Assembly: GCA_026225945.1 (NCBI GenBank) | Contig: JAMJFZ010001133.1 | Coordinates: forward strand, 6,778,501-6,842,500 | DNA length: 64,000 bases | Origin: Cricetomys ansorgei | Taxonomy: Eukaryota > Chordata > Mammalia > Rodentia > Nesomyidae | Direction of reading: 5' to 3' | Shown here: in pieces, positions 58,591 through 64,000 of the stretch | Layout of the letters: the number at the start of each line of letters is the position of its first letter | How positions within the stretch are numbered: the first letter of the stretch is position 1 | Notes under the pieces: generated by a model | The model's database searches: none | Seen by the model: the letters and a program-made list of their open reading frames with translations, nothing else | What the model was told of the DNA's origin: nothing | Position numbers and translations under genes: made by a program

Positions 58591-59512
58591 TAAATGAGCT
58601 CTAACTACATATATCTAAACAGTTAAAATCTTAGTATAATTACTTCACCAATGAAAAATCCTTTTTATTTTTACTGATTAATTCAACTCATTATCATTGA
58701 CCTTTATGCTTCTAATGTTTGGCTATATAAACTACTGTGATATTGTATAAAAACTTAGAAAATTTCAAAACAAAAAGAAAGATTAACACTTTGACTCATA
58801 TTAACAAACGTGAGTTAGTTCATACATACAAGTAGCTTTATTAATGAATAATCTCTTTCTTAGTTACACCCCATGGAAGGCTGCTGTATTATTCTAATAA
58901 TGTAACTTAGGAATTTTGAAGTCATGCATATTTACCAATATTTTTCCAAAGGAAATTATTATCATTTAAATTTGCTTACAGAACATCAGTTGAAGAACAT
59001 CAATATCAGAGAATTGTTGTAGTTAGAGAAAATGAGGTTATTGATTGATCTTTCTTGCTAAGGATTCCGTATAATATTCCAACTAAGTTTAACTTCAATA
59101 GAAATTTTGATTTATTTTTATCAGTAGAATGTGTGGGTTGGGGATAAGTATTCAGCTTTTATAGTGAGTATTGCCATCTTCTGTCACCTCATCTTGCTAT
59201 TTTTATTTCTTAAAATGTCACTGCACTACTTTTATCTTCAGTTTTCACTTATAATTGTCTCTTATATACTATAAATTTATATAATAAGATTTGTTAAAAT
59301 TAGAATGAGGATTAAATCACAGATTCATTCACCACCAAAATGAGGAAAACAGATTCTGCGTCTTTCAGATTATATTATCTCTTATATATCTGGCTTATAA
59401 AAATCTACTTATACTTTCTCATTCTATATCTAAATATATATTAAACATGATAACTTTCATAATATGTAATGTGTGAATCTTTAGCACTTGCACACCCTTA
59501 AAACAGGTTTAC
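58591..59512. other. unassigned AT-rich DNA
   Basis: Nothing recognised. Confidence 0.4.
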
Positions 59513-59800
59513 AAAAAAAAAAAAAAAGTTTTGGTAGCAAAAGATTATAATCCAAGCACTGAGCTGATAGTTAGGCAGATACTTGGGGTTTGCTAGCCAG
59601 GCAATCTACACTAAGCAGCAAGCACTAGAACTGTGAAAGATACTGTCTCAATAATCATGATACACAGTAACTGAAGAATCCCACCAGATTCAACCTTTGT
59701 TTTCCAGGTGCAGGTGCATACTTTTGCATCTGCTCGGGTACACATAGAAAGACACAAACACACACACAAATACACATACACAAACACACACACACATATA
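59513..59800 (+). mobile_element. B4-type SINE with internal poly(A) and CA tail
   Basis: A run of about 15 A (59513-59527) separates a lost or unreadable ID head from a B1-like part (TTATAATCCAAGCACTGAGC), then GGGGTTTGCTAGCCAGGCAA, TAGAACTGTGAAAGATACTG and TCTCAATAATCATGATACAC, then a B4 end and CA repeats at 59754-59797. The TTGCTAGCCAGGCAATCTA word is typical of B4. Confidence 0.72.
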
Positions 59801-62800
59801 GTTTTTCATTTCTGTAATAGTCATATTTTTAGGTATGGGAAAAAATTCAAATTCTAAACATATTTTAAGCAGTCAAAATGCATCCAGATATACACAGGAA
59901 GCAACTTTACTCTACATGATAATGTGCGCATATGAAAGACCATTATTGTGATAATGTCACATGTGCTATCAAAGTATTAATGTGTGCACAGAAAGGAAAA
60001 ATAAAAGTGATAGATATTTGTTTGAGTTTCAGTGCCTACTTGTGTCCTGGGGAGCCTGAATGGACACCCTGTAGTGTTTTTCTCTAATCCATCTTGGAGA
60101 TGACAGAGGCAAAGTGGCAAGACACAGCTTGTACACCACGCCCTAGGATGACAAAGCTCAATAAAACAATTATTTCAAAGCCTTTCTCTCATACATTATT
60201 AAACCTATGAAAAGAGTTTTAATTTCCTGTGCAATTACATAGTGAAATGTCATACAGTGTATGAAAAGAGATTAATTGCTTTTGATAAAATACTAGCTGT
60301 TTATATTTGACTCTTTGGACAGCCAGTTAATGTAGAAATATCTTTGCAATCTGGTAGCTTCATATTGTAAGAAATTATTGCAACTTTGTGTAGGAAATAT
60401 TGTTTAATTATTTTCTCTTTCATAAGGAAATGAGAATAAAATATTAATTCTTCTTTGGTTCCAAAACATTAACAGCTACTCTTCTCTTCACATTAAGCTG
60501 GAGCTTCACAAATGAGCAATAGCACTATACAATCAATGCATGTGTAAGAGATTCAAAAGATTACCTCAAATTATATTCCCATATTATGTGTAGACACAAA
60601 TTAAATCTTTTTATCATCTGAATTTGTTTTCTACTTACCAATGATTATTGAGGAATTCATGAAAATGGACAATCATTTTTCTTCTGTCTCAAATATGACA
60701 TCAGTCTATTCTCTCATCAATGTTAAATTAGTGACAAATTAATCCTCAGGAAAACCGAATGTCTACAAATCTGTGAACCCATGTAGCCAAGAAATTTCAA
60801 AAGAGTGTATTTAATACTAAAGAAGTAGCAGACCAGTGTACATCCATGATGCTAATCTCTTCATATTCTACCCAGGTCATTCAATGCTTGGTATGATGTA
60901 AGATAATTATTCTCTTTCACTTGGAAAAGAGACAAAATGGTGATGATAAATGAGCATTTTTACAATCTCTCCTTTCTACAGAAAAAAACCCATAAATTTC
61001 TGCTTGGTAGTTTTCAGTTTTAAATGTTTTGTTTTCTGATGTTGAATGAAAGCTATAAAAATTCAGAATAACATGCATACAGCATGTTTTAACTCAAGAA
61101 AATGCTACAAGGATTTGTAGGAGTTTTATGAGATTTGTGGTGTTGGTTTTAATGAAAGGAGCTGCAGTTATGAGTGGGGTAAGAGTGGCATACTGGCTGT
61201 GAAACACTCCTACATACTATCTTCTCTACCAAAAATTTACACTGAATATTGTAATATTGTGAATTGATTCCTGCTTTCATATTCCTTGAGAAGTAAAAAT
61301 CACCTAGATTCTTGGTGTATCCAAGAATTTCATTTTTACTGTATTTTACTGTATTCATGAAAAAGTAACAGGTTGAGACACAAGAAGGTAGTGTTTTCAG
61401 TAGTAAGGAAGAATATCTCAGAGAAATCACAATTAACACCAGAACAACGAAATAATTCCCTGACAGTTTTAAATAATAATTGAAGCAAAATATGAAAGAA
61501 AATTCTTCATTCCATATTTCAGTAATCATTTGTTAATAATAAAGTCCTGGTAATCTCCCTGTTGCTTCTTAATTTTTGTAGGAGATTTCAATAAAATAAA
61601 TTAAACAAAGATTTGATTTAATAATTATGCAAATGTAATACCTTGATACATTCTCAGGAAAAATGTGAAATTATACAGCACTGAAATACTGTATTATTAT
61701 ATACAAGTTAAGTCAGGTAATAAACATTGTGGTTGTATTGAGTAATGTATGCAAACCAAATTTTTTAATTTCATTTTAATACAAAAATTTGAAAGCTTTT
61801 AGTCTGAAATTATTCCATTTTATAATTTATAATAATTATATACATATATATAATATATAAATATATATAATTTATAATAAATTTTTAAAATTTATTCCAT
61901 GTGAATAAAATTCACATAGAAATTCTATATTTTAATTACTTGGGTGTATCCAAGATATTCATAGAGTTTACATATGGCTGATACTCAATTTGTTTGAATA
62001 CAAACATTTTTAACGTTTAGTGATATAAATGAAATAGTGAATAAGTGAACAAATTTAATAAACACTTTCATACTATCTCTATGTATTTAGTAAACAATTT
62101 GCTGAACATGAAATATATGTCCATGTTCCTAAAAATGAAATGAAAAGAATATATTTAAAATTGCAATAAAATAATTTATACCATTTTTTTACTTATCGTT
62201 AATGTCATAATTTTCCACTATAACTGAGTATTTCTAAAGAGCTACCAATCTTTTAATCAGTTCTGACCTCTTAAATTTTAGACTTTCTTCCTAGCATTTG
62301 ATTAAATTTGGCTATTTCAAAGTTAATAATCACCTTTAATCTCTTCAAAAATCTTTTTATTTCTATTTCTCCATTATAATTCATACACCAGCTAGTTCTT
62401 TATATTTCTTGTTTTATGGAATCCTTCCCACTCTCTGTAATCTAAAAATTTAAATTTAATTTTCATGCTGTTGTCTCCTATATCATATTATTTTTGTACA
62501 CATAACTTGTTAGTACGGCCACAATAAACTTCTGCTATCAAGTCCTTCACTTCAGTAAGTCATGACCTCAGATTTCTCACAGCACGTATGATAAAACACC
62601 AGTTAACACACAGTATCCAGTTCATCAGTAATGTTTTGGTTATATGAACACTCTCCAGCTGCTCTGGGATTACATCTTCAGGTCAACAGTATCATCTTTA
62701 CTGATACAGTAAATCCTGAAAAATTGTCTCTTCATCCTTGCTTCAGGGCTGACTTATTTTATGTTTTTTAAGCAATGACCAAGTCTATACTTGATTAAAT

Positions 62801-63394
62801 AATATCTTCAATAAGATCATCTACTTTAGACTTCATTATTTTTGGAACATTTTTTGAGAATTTCATACATGAGTAGTGTATTTACATCATTTACAACCAT
62901 CATTTTCTCCCATTCAGTCCCACCCCTAAATGAAGAGCTTCAGGCAACTAATGGTTGCTAAGAGAGAGAAACTTATCTTTTTTTCCAAAGATGAGAATCT
63001 TAAAACATTATTCGATTTCAAATGGTCAGCCCTAAATACTTATGCATTTGAACAATACCAAATGGACTTCTCTTTCTCTCTCTCTTTCTTTCTCTATATA
63101 TACATATGTGAGTGCATATGTCCAAATTCATATTTTAAAAGATATTCAAAAATTTAAAAACAATGGATTTCATTTATATTAAAAATATCTGGAACCTCTC
63201 TAATGATCGAACCATCATCTTTCCACATTATTGCCTACAATCATCCTATTGCCCTACCTACTATACAAAAGCACATAAGAATATCTGGGATTCTTTGAAA
63301 ATCCCAAACTTGATTTTGACTTAAGAACTCTCTGATAACTTCTCTTCCTTTAGATTATCTTTGAAGTGCTTTATGTCTGACTCCTTCTTGAAGT
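59801..63394. other. long AT-rich stretch without recognised genes
   Basis: About 3.6 kb. A TATATA-rich patch is at 61838-61872 and a CT-rich patch at 63069-63095. 60220-60560 is complex, unique-looking sequence that could be conserved non-coding DNA (inference). The longest open frame of the window, 126 codons at 61149-61529 minus, has no domain, no codon bias and no splice context; I treat it as chance. Confidence 0.45.
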
Positions 63395-63765
63395 TCATCT
63401 CTTTCCTTGTGACATTCAGGTGTTGGCTCAAATGTCACATCCTCAAAACATCCCTTTCAATGACTTCTCAAAACACATGCCACACTCTTCTTTCTTTTTT
63501 GTTAAGTAACTGTCTTTGTTTATTTTTGCTCATTTCTTTTCAGTTTTATCCTTTACACTGTTATGAAAAATGTAGAACATGCTGGCATCCCCCAATCTTC
63601 AACATGGAAAGCTGAGTAATTTGTTAAGTTTGATTTCTTACTGGGTAACCCTATCAGCTAGCTACCTTAACATTTCTCCCCATGAAATGTATAACATCAT
63701 TGAGAGAAGACCTATATCTTATTTGTATTTTATTGCTTTCCAGTGTAGCATAGTCCCCTTTAAAT
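63395..63765 (+). mobile_element. old L2 LINE 3' end
   Basis: CATTCAGGTGTTGGCTCAAA and TGTCACATCCTCAAAACATC match the L2 words CATTCAGGTCTCTGCTCAAA and TGTCACCTCCTCAGAGAGGC. Downstream, CCCCATGAAATGTATAACAT and CTTTCCAGTGTAGCATAG echo the later L2 words CCCCACTAGAATGTAAGCTC and CCAGTGCCTAGAACAG. The spacing is right for an L2 3' region. L2 predates placental radiation, so this stretch of chromosome is old. Confidence 0.65.
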
Positions 63766-64000
63766 TAATTTAAACAGACTTCCGAAAGTTTTCTTGTGAC
63801 TGTTTAAAAAGCCTACCACTGAAGTATTGGCATTTTGAATTGTGTACAGGAACATAATTCCAAAACTGGAAGTACATTCAGAATCATTTGAACAACTCAA
63901 GTCTTATCATATTGCTTTCTCTTTAGAAAACGGAGTGGCCACTTATCACTCGAAGCATAAAACACTAGATTTTAACTGGACCTGCAAGATTCTACTTGCC

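Noticed and set aside
61149..61529. Longest open frame of the window (126 codons, minus strand)
   Set aside because: Within AT-rich non-repetitive DNA, no domain, signal, biased codon use, splice sites or neighbouring exon; the length is within chance for 64 kb in six frames.
1..64000. A processed pseudogene, tRNA, snRNA, U6 or 7SK copy, or a new defence or biosynthetic system
   Set aside because: None of the diagnostic words of these RNAs was found apart from SINE heads, no reverse-copied exon string was recognised, and no gene cluster exists in this mammalian non-coding DNA.

Overview
This is a 64 kb piece of nuclear DNA from a mammal, almost certainly a muroid rodent. B1, B2/B3 and B4 (ID plus B1) SINEs and Lx-like L1 3' ends occur side by side, a combination known only from this group. 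The L1 3' ends closing in TTTTCAATAAA followed by A, and the absence of fresh mouse-type L1s, lean towards a cricetid (vole, hamster or deer mouse) rather than Mus, but that is inference. The DNA is AT-rich, and I found no protein-coding gene, exon set, CpG island, tRNA or other RNA gene. Every open frame is short and explained by chance, simple repeats or retroelement relics. I read it as gene-desert or intronic DNA.

Layout. 1-1078 is the 3' end of an L1. 2-9 kb is mostly featureless AT-rich DNA with one B4 SINE and CA/TG tracts. 9.7-13.4 kb is a SINE cluster with a 257-nt uninterrupted pyrimidine tract. 14.5-15.8 kb holds two solo LTRs, both in minus orientation, with target-site duplications visible. 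20.4-26.1 kb holds three members (A, B, C) of one LTR-like family plus another solo LTR. 26.6-38.2 kb is poor in recognisable repeats apart from old SINEs, simple repeats and a short G-rich island near 27.9 kb. 38.27-39.2 kb is family member D. 39.8-40.1 kb is a second L1 3' end. 43.2 kb has a well-preserved B2. 46.0 and 50.3 kb have MaLR-like LTR relics. 51.2-58.6 kb is a decayed L1 still spanning ORF1, ORF2 and the 3' UTR, interrupted by a B1 and by family member E. The right end holds a B4 and an old L2 tail.

The most interesting structure is the dispersed family A-E. The members are 0.83-1.0 kb, and the clear members begin TGTAGA. A and B end in TACA, and AATAAA lies about 50 nt before the end of A. 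A and E show 5-6 bp target duplications. The family carries B1-like monomers near its 5' end and a TCAG-rich minisatellite core, and no internal gag/pol region is attached. I interpret it as a non-autonomous, probably class II, LTR family present only as solo LTRs. I cannot confirm a database name or novelty. No gene network can be described: the elements interact only through nested insertion.
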